From Theropithecus gelada (lineage: Eukaryota; Chordata; Mammalia; Primates; Cercopithecidae), in contig NC_037681.1 of NCBI RefSeq assembly GCF_003255815.1, positions 81,349,191-81,413,190 of the forward strand: a stretch of DNA of 64,000 nucleotides. The letters run 5' to 3'. This document shows positions 40,758 through 54,532 of this stretch, one piece after another. Below the pieces are notes generated by a model. That model was not told where the DNA came from, ran no database searches, and saw only the letters and a list, made by a program, of their open reading frames with translations. Each line of letters opens with the position of its first letter. The first letter of the stretch is position 1. A program made the translations under genes and the position numbers.

Positions 40758-41319
40758 AAAAAAAAAAAGATGTTTTTAAGTTCATTGTTCTGAAGTGACA
40801 AAACTAGAAAGTGCAAAACTAGAACTCAAATTTGGGTCTACCTTGCACTGAAGCCCATGCCAGTTACTACTCTATGCCATCTGGAATAGGTTTTGACTTC
40901 TCTCCACCACCTGCACTCAATCCCTCCTCTCAAATCTTGCCGACTTAGACCGAATCCCCTCTTCTAAAAAGGCACGATTGAGGGCCCCCACCACCATGTT
41001 TAAATGGCCCTCTTTAGGCCTCCCTTAATACTTTGACAACATCTGTATCACAGACCATACTGTATTTTAATGATCTATGTATAGGTTCTCCATTACATAG
41101 TAAACTCTTAAGGGCAGGAATTAAGTATCTGGAGATACTATTGAAGTGCTTGACACATAGTAGGTGGTTTCGTTCTACAACAGAAGAATATCACTTATAT
41201 TTCTATATGACTATTTCCTCCCTAACCTGTGAATGAACTTTATAGGATCAAAGAATATATCTGGTTTTATGCACCATGAAATCATTGCAGCCTAACACAC
41301 AGCTTGACATAGATCAGGA
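40758..41319. other. Unassigned sequence with MIR/L2-like text
   Basis: 40820-40880 (AACTCAAATTTGGGTCTACC) looks MIR-like and 41090-41170 (TTAAGGGCAGGAATTAAGTA, TGCTTGACACATAGTAGGTG) L2/MIR-like. Strongly diverged. Confidence 0.5.
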
Positions 41320-41614
41320 TTTTTGTTTTTTTGAAACAGACTGTTGCTCTGTCGCCTAGGCTGCAGTGCAAATGGCATAATCTCGGCTCACTGCAACCTC
41401 CGCCTCTCAGGTTCAAGCAATTCTCCTGCCTCAGCCTCCTGAGTAGCTGGGATCACAGGCGTGCCATGCACCCAGCTAATTTTTCTATTTTTAGTAGAGA
41501 TGGGGTCTCGCCATGGTGGCCAGGCTGGTCTCGAACTCCTGACCTCAAGTGATCCACCTGCCTCAGCCTCCCAAAGTGCTGGGATTACAGGCGTGAGCCA
41601 CCGCGCCAGCCCAC
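41320..41614 (-). repeat. Alu element
   Basis: Minus-strand Alu. Confidence 0.95.
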
Positions 41615-41629
41615 ATCAGGTTTCTGTTG

Positions 41630-41763
41630 TTGCTTTTTAAGCAAAGATGGTTTTTTACCATGTTGGCCAGGCTGGTCTTGATAGAACTCATGGCCTCAAG
41701 TGATCCACCAGCCTTGGCCTCCCAAAGTGCTGGGATTACAGGCAAGAGCCACTGCACCTTGCC
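41630..41763 (-). repeat. Alu fragment (right end)
   Basis: GATGGTTTTTTACCATGTTG to CTGCACCTTGCC. Confidence 0.88.
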
Positions 41764-41794
41764 CAGGTTTTCAAAAATATTTTTTTGTAGTCTT

Positions 41795-42090
41795 TTTTTT
41801 TTCTTGAGACAGGGTCTCCTTCTATCACTCTGCTAGAGCGCAGTGGTGCTGTCCTGGTTCACTACAGCCTCCACCTCCCAGACTCAAGAGATCCTTCCAT
41901 CCCAGCCTCCTGAGTAGCTGGGACTACAGGCACGGGCCACCACGCCCAGCTAATTTTTTTTTTAACTTTTTGTAGAGACAGGGTCTCACTATGTTGCCCA
42001 GGCTGTTCTCGAACTCCTGGCCTCAAGCAATTCTCCCACCTTGGCCTCCCAAAGTGCTGGAATTACAGGTGTGAGGCACTGTGTCCTGTC
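41795..42090 (-). repeat. Alu element
   Basis: Old, diverged minus-strand Alu. Confidence 0.92.
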
Positions 42091-42699
42091 TCAATAAATA
42101 TTTTTGAATGAATTAATCAGCAAGTAATCTTCTCTATTTACTGTGACTCTGAGTTATGTTCAAGGGCAAGCAGTTCTTGACTTCCTTTTCTTTGTAATGA
42201 TTTAGTGCTTGAAATTACTTCTACCCATCAGCATTTTAAAATTGGTCATTATTTTCCCATTTTCATCCCCACACTCACATAGAACATGATCTCCACTATT
42301 TAAAAGTGTAAGATTTTTGTTTCAGTCTGGGATTTATCCTATTGCAAACTGCTAGCTATAATTTTCAACCTTTCCGGCTAAATGCCAGAATGTCACTAAT
42401 CAAAGGTGGTACTTAGGGGTGAAGTGAACAGTTAAGCCTCCAATTTACAAGCTTGTTTTTCCCTGGGATACTTGTGTTAAAGTCGCACGTTCCTGGGTGT
42501 GACACTTTCGAGACAAAAATTTCAACTGGTGAGTTAATTACATATTACTATAATTAAATCAAAGATGTAGGATAATGGAAGCGTTGAAATAGTATTTGCT
42601 AGGCAAGGGTGTGATCTTATTAAAAAATGTATAATATATGCTGCCATTCGAGAAGCAAGGAAAACATTTCCAAATTTCCTTCCAAGCAGTCTACCGGGA
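42091..42699. other. Non-repetitive sequence upstream of the PAPOLG promoter
   Basis: No repeat was recognised in this ~600 bp before the CpG-rich promoter. It may hold distal promoter elements. Confidence 0.5.
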
Positions 42700-42885
42700 T
42701 TGACAGTACCGCGGACAAAGGAGGGTACCAAATGCTCCTTCGAACCAACGGTACACCGAAAGCCCTGAGCCTGTGGGCGGGGCCCCGGAGCTTCCCGGGG
42801 CTCAAAGACAGAGGGGGCGTGGCTGAGGGTGGTCCAGACCTCCAGGGGCGGGGCCGCGGCCGGCGAGAGGCAGGCTGGGAAGCGG

Positions 42886-42902
42886 CGCCATATTGGCGTC
42901 GG
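42886..42902 (-). promoter_or_regulatory. YY1-like site
   Basis: GGCGCCATATTGGCG contains, on the minus strand, CAATATGGCG, close to the YY1 core ATGGCGGC seen near many start sites. It lies about 55 bp before the inferred start. Confidence 0.5.
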
Positions 42903-42916
42903 CCGCGCTGTATTGT

Positions 42917-42948
42917 CATAAATAGAGCCGGTTTTGTGGTGTTTTCAC
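42917..42948 (+). promoter_or_regulatory. TATA-like box and initiator of PAPOLG
   Basis: CATAAATAG at 42917-42925 is followed by TTTCACTA (CA at 42947-42948), an initiator match at the usual ~30-bp spacing. The start site is inferred, not observed. Confidence 0.55.
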
Positions 42949-42959
42949 TACTCGGTTGG

Positions 42960-42974
42960 ATGCCTCAGCCATAG
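42960..42974 (+). other. Short upstream ORF in the PAPOLG leader
   Basis: ATGCCTCAGCCATAG encodes four codons and a stop, about 130 nt before the main start. It ends inside GTAAGT (42974-42979), which also resembles a splice donor. The effect on translation is unknown. Confidence 0.5.
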
Positions 42975-43102
42975 TAAGTGGGAAAGTGAGGGAGCAAGCG
43001 AGCTACAAGCGACTGGAGGAAAGTGAACAGGGGGAGAAGGGAACAGCAAGAACAGGACTCCAGAGCGATAAACACTTGCTGGAGAGGGAGACGCAGGAAG
43101 CG

Positions 43103-43119
43103 ATGAAAGAGATGTCTGC
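43103..43119 (+). CDS. PAPOLG: PAPOLG exon 1, coding part (residues 1-5 and two bases of 6)
   Basis: ATGAAAGAGATGTCTGC encodes MKEMS and the first two bases of Ala6. It is followed by the donor GTAAGT at 43120. A second in-frame ATG at codon 4 could also be used. The upstream stop TAG in the leader (42972) and the family's known MKEMS start support this ATG. The 5' leader, if transcription starts at 42948, is about 155 nt and purine-rich. Confidence 0.93.
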
Positions 43120-43832
43120 GTAAGTGGTGGGGGGCGGCGGTTGGGGTGAGGCGGGTTGGGGTGAGCTGGGGTGGTCCGTCTGTGTCCTCGTTTCCGTTCC
43201 CTGTCCCTTGCGCCCTGCACGCAGCTCGCCGGGGGTGGTCTCCTTCCCGGCTCCCGGCCGGTCCGCAAGGGCACCTCCCCTAAACCCGGCGGCTTACCTG
43301 GCCACCCCTGCACGGACTTGGGGACTCTGGGAGTCCCCAGCTGTCCCGCCTCTGAGGACGCCCTCAGAAAAGGATGAGGAGGGAAAGAGGTGCCTGTGTC
43401 CGTAGGGAGAAATTGTCGGTCACTCGCCTGCCCCCAGCACTGTCTGAGCCCGTCTGCTCCTGTCTGCATTGGCGCAAATACCATCCCCCTGCCTCCCCCT
43501 CCTCCCTTCCCGACCGGCTGTCTCCAGGTCTTCAGGAGTGAAAGACCTATCGCAGCCCAGGGGTTTCTCTTTCATATGAGGGTAAAGTCTTTACATCCCT
43601 GTCCCCACCCTCTCCCTCACCCCCTGCCTCCCCACCTACCCACAACATCTACCGGTCTGTACCTCTTGTTCACACTTTGATAAGTCAGAAACAGTTCCCA
43701 GACTTGGCAAGATTTTGTTGTAGCTTCTTCCATTTTGGCCTATTAGGAAACAATTTAAACATGCAGAAAAATGCAGAGAATAACATAAGCATCATTTGTG
43801 GAGCCACCACCCATTTCTCCCAAAACATAACT

Positions 43833-43833
<1 letters not shown>

Positions 43834-43868
<35 letters not shown>
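43834..43868 (+). repeat. (AC)n microsatellite
   Basis: About 17 AC units in intron 1, followed by GGTGTGTATATACATA. Confidence 0.98.
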
Positions 43869-43870
<2 letters not shown>

Positions 43871-44129
43871 TGTGTATATACATATCTATGTATTTATTTT
43901 AAAGAAATCAAGCATTCCAGATACATCTGACGGACTCTCCTACCTCCTTCTCTGGTCCCAATCATCTCTTGCTCCAGATGTCTCCACAGTCTTGAATTTG
44001 ATGTGTATTGTTGCTGCGTGTTTTTTATTTTACATTTTTTTTTTTTCGCCCTCGAATCATGGGAGCTGCATGTTTTTTAATGCTATTACTGCATACACAT
44101 GTGTTCATAATAACTGGCGTAGTTCTAGT

Positions 44130-44439
44130 TGTTTTTTTTTTTTTTTTTTTTTTTTGAGACGGAGTCTCGCTCTGTCACCCAGGCTGGAGTGCAGTGGCCG
44201 GATCTCTGCTCACTGCAAGCTCCGCCTCCCGGGTTTTAGGCCATTCTCCTGGCTCAGCCTCCCGAGTAGCAGGGACTACAGGCGCTCGCCACCTCGCCCG
44301 GCTAGTTTTTTGTATTTTTTTAGTAGAGACGGGGTTTCACCGTATTAGCCAGGATGGTCTCGATCTCCTGACCTCGTGATCCGCCCGTCTCGGCCTCCCA
44401 AAGTGCTAGGATTACAGGCTTGAGCCACCGCGCCCGGCC
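44130..44439 (-). repeat. Young AluY of the Old World monkey type, intron 1
   Basis: Minus-strand AluY with GTGGCCGGATCTC and AGTTCTAGTTGTTTTT on both sides. Confidence 0.96.
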
Positions 44440-44814
44440 AGTTCTAGTTGTTTTTAAACTATATAGCTGGTATCACACTTGGAATTCTGTAACTTCTTTA
44501 GCACAACATAGTGTCTCTGAGCTTTTTTCACGTTAGTATTTTAGTTGTAATTAATTAATATTGTATTGTATTCTATTGTAGGAATGCATCCTAATTTAAT
44601 TCTTTTTCTGTTAGTGACTATTTTAGGTTATTTCTAAGTTTTTAGTGTTACAGTGTGACAGCGAACATTCTTTTACAGTCTCTTTGTGCGTTTGTAACCA
44701 AAATTTCTCTAGGGTGTTTGCCTACAAGTGAAATTGATGGTTTAAAGGAAATGTGGGATTCTGTTGTTTACTTTTCCCTCCCCTCTAGATGGGGGAAGTT
44801 CAGAACTCTAGATT

Positions 44815-45045
44815 TGGAATTTTAGGGCCAGTAGGCTAGTTGGCTAACTTTGTCAGCATACAGGTAAGAAAGTGAGGCCGTCATCATAGTGTCAGAGCTG
44901 AAGTAGTTATGGAGGAGAGAATGGAGTAGTGGAAAGAGGTTTTGGAGGTCAGATTCTGGCTTGTCCTCTCTTAACTTTCAGATACTTATCTGTAAAATGG
45001 CACTTATTCAATACCTCTTAGGATTATTGTGATTGAGTGATATTA
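44815..45045 (-). repeat. MIR-like element
   Basis: GGTTTTGGAGGTCAGATTCTG and ACTTATCTGTAAAATGGCAC are typical MIR words. Orientation is set with low certainty. Confidence 0.55.
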
Positions 45046-45189
45046 TATACATATGTAGATAATTACTCTGTCCTATTCATTTACCATGTATATTTACATA
45101 TATATAACACAAACAATACCAAAACACTGCTCTAGCTTTCTCAGAGGTAAAAAGCCAAATCTTTAAAAAGAAATTACAACTTGAAATAA

Positions 45190-45725
<536 letters not shown>

Positions 45726-45996
45726 TGACGAGTTAAAATCCAAAAACAATTAAACGATCTCTATAATGTGTTATTTTTTACAGGGCTAATTTATTCAACT
45801 TGAAAGATTGATTATAATTTTGAGATTACATTCTTACTCTTGGTGTTAATGGACCTTCATGGAAGCATGTTGAAGACAAATGGTAGCGTTGGTTGTTTAG
45901 TGTGTATGTTTTCACTTTCATAGCAAAATTAAAAGTTTTGCCAACCCCTGTTGGTCCCAGAATTTATTTTGAAGTTAATTAGTTTGTGTAAACTCA

Positions 45997-47277
<1,281 letters not shown>

Positions 47278-47284
47278 TAATTCT

Positions 47285-48105
47285 ACGAACATATTGAATA
47301 CCTACTATGTCTCTACATACAGGTGCAGAAATGACAAAAAGAAAAGTCTTGGCCCTCTTGGAGCTTACATTTTAGGTAGGGGTTAGAGGAAGAGATTTGT
47401 CATCAATAATATCAGTATTACACTCGTGAGTAATATTACACATGATAAGTGCTACTGAGAAAGAGGGGGTAGAGGTTTCAGGGAAAGCCTCATTGAAAAA
47501 GTCACATTTAAGGGAATATTTAAAGATGAAAGAGGGAGCTGTGTGTCTATCTGAAGGAAAAGTGTTCTAGGCAGAACTCTTGAAGTGGTGTATTTGAAGA
47601 GTACTTAGCAAGATACCCTGGGTATCAGCAGTGAGGAAGCAGGAAGATATAGGCTTGCAGAAAGCAAGGTGGGAAGGAGCTTAGAGGGCAAGAGCTCTTA
47701 GGACCTTGTAAGGTGTTGTCAAGGTTTGGTTTATTCTGAGTGAAGTGAGAAGCTATTAGAGTTTTGAGAAGAAGATTGACATGACTGGACTTAAAAAAGT
47801 TTGAACAGTCACTCTGGCTGCTGTATTAGAGTATTCTTAAGAGAAGTGCAAGGGCAGAGCAGAGAAACCAGTTATCTAGCAATTATAATAGCCCCAGGAG
47901 GAAATAATGCTGGCTAGAACCTGGAGGATGGTCATAGAGGTAATAAAAAGTAGAAATCTGGATATATTTTAAAGGTAGGGTTCTTAGAGTTTAATGACTG
48001 GAATGTGTGTGAGAGAGAGGTCAAGGATGATGGCCAAGATTTTTGGTCTCGGCACCTTGAAGGGGTAAGTTTGGACAGAAGTTCAGTTTTGCATGTTATC
48101 TTTGG
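47285..48105 (+). repeat. Ancient mammalian repeat text in intron 2
   Basis: TATTGAATACCTACTATGTC, TTGGAGCTTACATTTTAGGT, TCAGGGAAAGCCTCATTG and CACTCTGGCTGCTGTATT follow the order of a long, old interspersed repeat that I know but cannot name with certainty. Similar words recur at 53250-53960 and 27910-28035. Confidence 0.6.
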
Positions 48106-48110
48106 GATGT

Positions 48111-48409
48111 CTTTTTTTTTTTTTGGTAGACAGAGTCTTGCTATGTCACCCAGGCTGAAGTGCAGTGGCATGATCTTGGCTCACTGCAAGCTCCGCCTCC
48201 CAGATTCACGCCATTCTGCTGCCTCAGCCTCCCCAGCAGCTGAGACTACAGGCGCATGCCGCCATGGCCAGCTAATTTTTTTTGTATTTTTAGTAGAGAC
48301 GGGATTTCACCGTGTTAGCCAGGATAGTCTCGATCTCCTGACCTCGTGATGTGCCCACCTCAGCCTCCCAAAGTGCTGGGATTAAAGGCGTGAGCCACCG
48401 CACCTGGCC
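48111..48409 (-). repeat. Alu element, intron 2
   Basis: Minus-strand Alu. CTTTGGGATGTCTT flanks it on both sides. Confidence 0.96.
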
Positions 48410-48934
48410 TCCTTTGGGATGTCTTAAACCCTGCTTTTCTCTTCTAAATGTGGATTCATTTATGCCATTGGTTATAAGTTTGTTTTAATAATACTAAACT
48501 TCTTTAATACTATTAGACAGAAATTAGCCAGTAATTAGTTTGCCCATTTTAATTAGTCAAAGACCTATTACTAGCAATTCTAGCTTCTATTACCACATTG
48601 AATTGAATTAATTCCATAGTAAAGCCAAGAAAGTTGACAATTCACTAGGCCTTTAGAGCCTCATTGAAGGCAATTTTATGGTTTTTATTAGGCTTTTTGA
48701 ATTTTGAACATAGCTCAAAAACTAAAATATTGTAATCAGATTTATCACCTCTTTGACACTATTAAGGATCTAAGAATGCCAAAGAGATGGCCCTGTGTCA
48801 ATAGATGTGATAGCATTATTGCATGTATGTTTTGGTTTTACCCTAACATCAACACAAAGGGTATTGCGTATATGGGTTTTTAAAAATACTGTTTGTTCAT
48901 TTTAATCTGAAGCTTTTTTTTTTTTTTTTAATAG
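48410..48934. other. Intron 2 sequence without recognised repeats
   Basis: AT-rich, ending in the T-rich acceptor tract of exon 3. Confidence 0.5.
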
Positions 48935-49001
48935 GCTAGTGGTTCTTGGTAAATTGAACAATTTAGTAAAAGAATGGATTTCTGATGTCAGTGAGAGTAA
49001 G
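48935..49001 (+). CDS. PAPOLG: PAPOLG exon 3 (residues 60-82)
   Basis: Poly-T/AATAG acceptor and GGTAAGA donor. It encodes the end of Arg60 and LVVLGKLNNLVKEWISDVSE-SK, a helix of the catalytic domain preceding the nucleotidyltransferase core. The frame continues without change from exon 2 and into exon 4. Confidence 0.97.
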
Positions 49002-49808
49002 GTAAGACTTTAAACTATGTGGAATTCTTGTTTTTATTATATCTTGGTCATTCATCCTGGCAATGAGATGCAGGTGTTGAGAAGTAGCTGAAATACATCA
49101 AAACTTGGCTCTCTGGTATACATAGGAATGAACTGGTCTAGACGGTTGAATTTCTAAGTAGATGAGGATTTACCCAGAAGTAGCCAATATATAGCTGTGA
49201 GTCCACATAATTGTCTTGTTTGACTCATATGTAGTAGGCCAAATATCAGATTTTACTTAAAAATCACATTTCAACTTTTTATAAAGTGTTAGATCTGGCA
49301 ATGCTGGGCCTGCCTTTGTGCACAGCAGGAAGAGGCTTGAAGGGGATTGGGCTCCTATCTTCCATTGCCTCATGGCCCCCACCACTCCTTGTTTTCTTTG
49401 CAAGGTGATTAGTTGAGCAGTTACTATGTTTCTCATGTGGGATTCCCTTATTTGCCTACCTGCTTGGTTCCTAAGACATAGGAATTTGCAAACTAATTTA
49501 TAACTACAGAACTCTTTTCCCCTCCTGTAGCTTAACTATTTTTCCCCTGAAATTGATTACATTTTCCTGCTTTGTGTAGTGCAGTCCTCCCTTGGTATCC
49601 TCCGGGGGATTGGTTCTGTGACCTCCAAAGATACTAAAATCTGTGGATGCTCAGGTTCCTTATATAAAATAATATAGTACATATTTGCATGTTACCCTTT
49701 CATATCCTTTTGCATACTTTCAATCATTTCTAGATTACTTAAAATATCTAATACAATGTTAATGCTATGTAAATAGTTGTCACTGTAATTTTTTTTTTTA
49801 TTAGCATG

Positions 49809-50109
49809 TTTAATTTTTTTTTTTTTTTGAGACGGAATCTCACTCTTTCACCCAAGCTGGAGTACAGTGGCGCAATCTTGGCTCACTGCAACCTACTCCT
49901 CCCAGGTTCAAGTGATTCTCTTGCCTCAGCCTCCTGAGTAGCTGGGACTACAGGCGTGTACCACCACTCTGGACTAATTTTTGTATTTTTAATAGAGACG
50001 TGGTTTCATCATGTTGACCAGGCTGGTCTCGAACTCCTGATCTCAGGTGATCTGCCTGCTTCAACCTCCCACAGTGCTGCGATTACAGGTGTGAGCCACC
50101 GCGCTCAGC
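49809..50109 (-). repeat. Alu element
   Basis: Full-length minus-strand Alu. Its right end has the unusual CCCACAGTGCTG in place of CCCAAAGTGCTG. Confidence 0.95.
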
Positions 50110-50245
50110 CTAAATTTTATTTATTATTATTATTTTTTTTGGAGACAGAGTCTGGCTCTGTCGCCCAGGCTGTAGTGCAGTGGCACGATCTCACCTCAGC
50201 CTCCCCAAGTGCTGGCGTTACAGGCGTGAGCCACCATGCCCGGCC
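50110..50245 (-). repeat. Alu with large internal deletion
   Basis: A (TTATTATT) tract and the left-arm start to CACGATCTCACCTCAGC jump to the right end. A sister copy is at 51281-51408. Confidence 0.92.
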
Positions 50246-50261
50246 ATAAATTTTATTTTAT

Positions 50262-50959
<698 letters not shown>

Positions 50960-51220
50960 TTGGTTTTGTTTTTGAGACATGGTCTGTCTCTGTTGCCCAG
51001 GCTGCAGTGCAGTGGCATAATCTTGGCTCACTGCAGCCTCTGCCCCTGGGTTCAAACAGTTCACTTGCCTCAGCCTCCCGAGTAGCTGGGATTACAGGTG
51101 CATGCCACCATGCCATCAGCTAATTTTTGTATTTTTAGTAGAGATGGGGTTTCACCATGTTGGCCAGGCTGGTCTCGAACTCCTGACCTCAAGTGATCCG
51201 TTCTCTTCGGCCTCCCAAAG
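50960..51220 (-). repeat. Alu element, ending at a duplication junction
   Basis: Minus-strand Alu reading into CGGCCTCCCAAAG at 51220, where it switches back to TGATCCGCCTGCC. Confidence 0.93.
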
Positions 51221-51408
51221 TGATCCGCCTGCCTCAGCTTCCCACAGTGCTGGGATTACAGGCGTGAGCCACCGTGCCCAGCCTAAATTTCATTTATTAT
51301 TATTATTTTTTTTGGAAGCAGAGTCTCGCTGTGTCGCCCAGGCTGTAGTGCAGTGGCACGATCTCACCTCAGCTCTTGACTTACAGGCAGGAGCCACCGT
51401 GCCCAGCC
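51221..51408 (-). repeat. Duplicate of the segment at 50048-50245
   Basis: Matches the end of one Alu, the CCTAAATTT(T/C)ATTTATTATT linker and an internally deleted Alu, in the same order as at 50048-50245. The rare CCCACAGTGCTG and CACGATCTCACCTCAGC are shared. Confidence 0.9.
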
Positions 51409-51696
51409 TCACAATTGAATTTTTATTGTTGTCTGAGAATCACCACTGTGAAGATTATTTTACTGGCTGTACCAGAATGAGAGAGAGAATGTTCAACTGG
51501 GTGATACCATTTGCCTCATCACTAGGTAGACAATACTGTTACATTTTAAGGTTTTTGATTTTCATAGTTTTCCCATCTTTGCCCTAACAGCAGTCAGTTG
51601 AAAGGTAACGTCTCACAGTTGTCAGTGTGTCTACCTGTAAAGTCCCTTTCTGTCCCTTAATCTGCACGGATTTAGAAATTAGGTAAACACCTGCAG

Positions 51697-51991
51697 AATT
51701 TTTTTTTTTTTTTTTTTTTTGGAGATGGGAGTCTCACTCCATCACCCAGGCTGGAATACAGTGGCGCAATCTCAGCTCACTGCAACCTCCGCCTCCCAGG
51801 CTCCAGCAGTCCTCCCACATAGTTGGGACCACAGGCATGCGCCACCATGCCTGGATAATTTTTGTATTTTTGTTAGAGACAGGGTTTTGCCATGTTGGCC
51901 AGGCTGATCTCAAACTCCTGAGTTCAAGCAATCCACCCGCCTTGGCCTCCCAAAGTGCTAGGATTATAAGCGTGAGCCACCACACCTGGTC
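51697..51991 (-). repeat. Alu element
   Basis: Minus-strand Alu with a 25-nt T-tract. Confidence 0.95.
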
Positions 51992-52282
51992 TAGAATTTT
52001 TCTTTTACAGCTTTAAACAGTGGGCTCAGAATAAAGTTGAGTCTCCTAAAGACTATAGTCATTGAGTTTAACATGGTCTTTATGCTGTTTACTTTTGTTG
52101 CCAAAAGGCCGTCTGCCTCATTTCTGAACTCAACAGGGTTATCAATAGTTGAAGTTATTGAATGAGTCAAATTCTGAGCAGGTGAAATTCTAGTCACAAG
52201 TAATTAAAAAAAAAAAAATAAGTTAACATCTTCCATTGAGTAGATGAGGTCATTTTTCTATGTGAATTATAATTGTCTCTTT

Positions 52283-52582
52283 CGTGTGGGGGAATGCGGG
52301 AAGGATCTCTGTCTCCCAAGCCGTAGTGCAGTGGCATGCATAATCATGGCTCACTACAGCCTCAAACTCCTGGGCTCAAGCAATCCTCCCACCCAAGCCC
52401 CCCAAGTAGCAGAGACTACAGGTACACATCCTGATGCCCAGCTACTTTTTTTTTTTTTTGTAGAGATGGGGTCTTGCCATGTCGCCCAGGTTGGCCTCAA
52501 ACTCTTGTACTCAAGTGATCCTCCTGCCTTGGCTTCCCAAAGTGTTGAGATTACAGGCGTGAGTCGCAACCATGCCCAACCT
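52283..52582 (-). repeat. Old Alu element
   Basis: Minus-strand Alu missing the usual tract start. Confidence 0.92.
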
Positions 52583-52599
52583 ATAATTCTCTCTTCTTT

Positions 52600-52735
52600 T
52601 TCAAATTAAAAAAAAAAGTCATGAGGTCTCACTGTGTTGTCCAGGCTGATCTTGAACTCTTGAGCTCAAGTGAACCTTCCACCTCAGCCTCCCGCAGTGT
52701 TAGGATTGCAGGCAAGAGCCACCACTCACAGCCTA
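52600..52735 (-). repeat. Alu fragment (right end)
   Basis: TCACTGTGTTGTCCAGGC to CACTCACAGCC. Confidence 0.88.
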
Positions 52736-53031
52736 TAATTCTCTTTATGTATGTTTTACTTTGGAAAGTAACTGAAGGATTTGGGTTCAATCAAAGATGA
52801 TTTGAATCCATACACAATTGGGATATTTAAACTTTAAATAGTATAGAACTCCAGATCAAATAAGTTTAGTTAGATACTATGGCCATGGCAAACTGTGATT
52901 TAGTGTATCACTTTCTCATAAATCATCCAAGAATCAGACTTCTCAAAGTAGAAATGTGAACTAAAAGATTTTTTTAAGGTCCTGGCTTCTCTGTCCATTT
53001 CATTCATGTTAATTATGAATAAATTTATAGA
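52736..53031. other. Intron 3 sequence without recognised repeats
   Basis: Nothing recognised. Confidence 0.4.
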
Positions 53032-53152
53032 TTCCTGGGCATAGTGGTGCATGCCTGTAGTCCCAGCTACTCAGGAGGCTGAAGCAGGAAGATCTTGAGC
53101 CCAAGAGTTCAAGGCCAGCCTGGCAGCATAATGAGACTCTGTCTCTTTAAAA
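53032..53152 (+). repeat. Alu monomer-like fragment
   Basis: CCTGGGCATAGTGGTGCATGC to GAGACTCTGTCTC, lacking the second arm. Confidence 0.85.
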
Positions 53153-53565
53153 TATCTGATTAATAAATTTACTGACTTCTTTTTAGCTATAAAATTATTT
53201 GTGATACTCTGAACGTTAATATTCATTACACAGAGGCGTTAAGCATAATATCCTATTATATAGATACTTTTATTCAAGGTGAAGTTAATCAGCACATACT
53301 ATTCTTCAGAACTTGTACTGGGCATTGTGAGAAAATACAGAGAAGTAGTAGACAAAGTTCTTAACTTTGAGAAATTTAAATATTAAAGATTAAATATGAT
53401 TTTACATACCAAAAAAGTCAGTAAATATAGCAAAAAAGAATTTAAGAATTTTAAGGGCAGAGAGCACAGAGGAAAAAAAAAAGCTTGTTAGGGAGTAAGG
53501 ATAACCAGGGAAGGCTTCATGGAAGAGGTGGAACTTGAAGTGAACTTCCAAAAGTGGATGATACT
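53153..53565 (+). repeat. Old interspersed repeat text
   Basis: ACTGGGCATTGTGAGAAAAT and GGGAAGGCTTCATGGAAGAG resemble the same old repeat noted at 47285. Confidence 0.45.
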
Positions 53566-53569
53566 GATA

Positions 53570-53900
53570 ACCAGAAGCTGGACATTGTGGCTCATGCCCG
53601 TGATCTCAACACTTTGGGAGGCCGACACAGGGGGATTGCTTAAAAACAGGAACTTGAGACCAGCCTGGGCAACAAAGCAAGACCCCATCTTTACAAAAAT
53701 TATTTAAAAATTATCCAGGCGCGGTGGTACATGCCTGTAGTCTCAGATACTCTGGAAGCCAAGGCAGGAGGAATATTTTGTGCCTCAGTAGTTTGAGGCT
53801 GAGGTGAGCTAAGATCACACTGCTGTGCTTACTTCAGCCTGGGCAACACAGTGAGACCCCATCTCCATCTGTTTTTTTTAAAAAAAAAACCAAAAAACAA
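53570..53900 (+). repeat. Alu element
   Basis: Old plus-strand Alu with a TTTTTTTAAAAAAAAA tail. Confidence 0.93.
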
Positions 53901-53984
53901 AAGATGCCCAGAGAGGATGGGCAAGCACTTGAGGCAGGGACAATGGCAAATGCAGTGGAAAAGAGGCTGGATTCTGTAACCATG

Positions 53985-54017
53985 TTGGTTGGTTGGTTGG
54001 TTGGTTGGTTGGTTGGT
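53985..54017 (+). repeat. (TTGG)n microsatellite
   Basis: About eight TTGG units. Confidence 0.98.
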
Positions 54018-54532
54018 AGTTGGAGCTTCAGAAAGGAAGATAAGAAGGCAAGAAGGATCCCTAGGAACATGTGGAGATTTTCAACAACAGGCCCAAGGAT
54101 CCTTACCTCAGTAGTTAGAGAAGAAGGCATTGGCAACTTTTGAGTAGAACAGCTATATTTAATAGAGTAATTTAAGAACATCAGCCAGTGAATTTTATAC
54201 AAGATAGTGAAAGAGAAAAGGAAGATTAATTAGAGGGTAGTTTAGGATGCCAATAAATAGCCTAGAATTAGGGGAGTATTCGTTGAATAGAAAGGAGGCC
54301 ACAAAGTTGAGGGATATAAGCTAAGAATTGGTAAGCCAAGAAGAAGGAAAAGGTTTGGGCAGTGAGGAAAATGAGGAACAAAAATAGAGAACTCAGAAGC
54401 AATATCTGTTAGCATTGGAATAATTTTTTTTGCTTGCTTGAGGCTGGATATTGAAGTGGATCAGGATACTTGAGTGAATATCTGATGGGCTTTTGGAATT
54501 GGCTCTGAAGAGAGGCGAAAATTAGCTTTTTT
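54018..54532. other. Purine-rich intron 3 sequence
   Basis: A/G-rich on the + strand, probably an old repeat related to 47285-48105. No gene signal was seen. Confidence 0.4.

Larger units (their letters stand above)
42700..43560. promoter_or_regulatory. CpG island over the PAPOLG promoter and exon 1
   Basis: GC content rises sharply with many CpG dinucleotides (for example GGGGCGGGGCCGCGGCCGGC at 42845-42864). GC boxes GGGCGGGG lie at about 42776-42783 and 42845-42853. The island brackets exon 1 and extends into intron 1. No repeats lie inside it. Confidence 0.9.
43690..44810. mobile_element. Old LINE-like segment in intron 1, interrupted
   Basis: 43740-43830 (AACAATTTAAACATGCAGAA) and 44455-44780 (AATTGATGGTTTAAAGGAAA, TTTGCCTACAAGTGAAATTG) resemble medium-age L1 text. 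A CA microsatellite and a young AluY lie inside. Confidence 0.5.

Noticed and set aside
42948..43484. 178-codon minus-strand frame across the CpG island
   Set aside because: GC-rich DNA has few stop codons. The frame overlaps PAPOLG exon 1 and its splice donor and shows no known domain.
43677..44348. 223-codon plus-strand frame in intron 1
   Set aside because: It runs through an old LINE, a CA repeat and a minus-strand AluY, so it is a chance frame.
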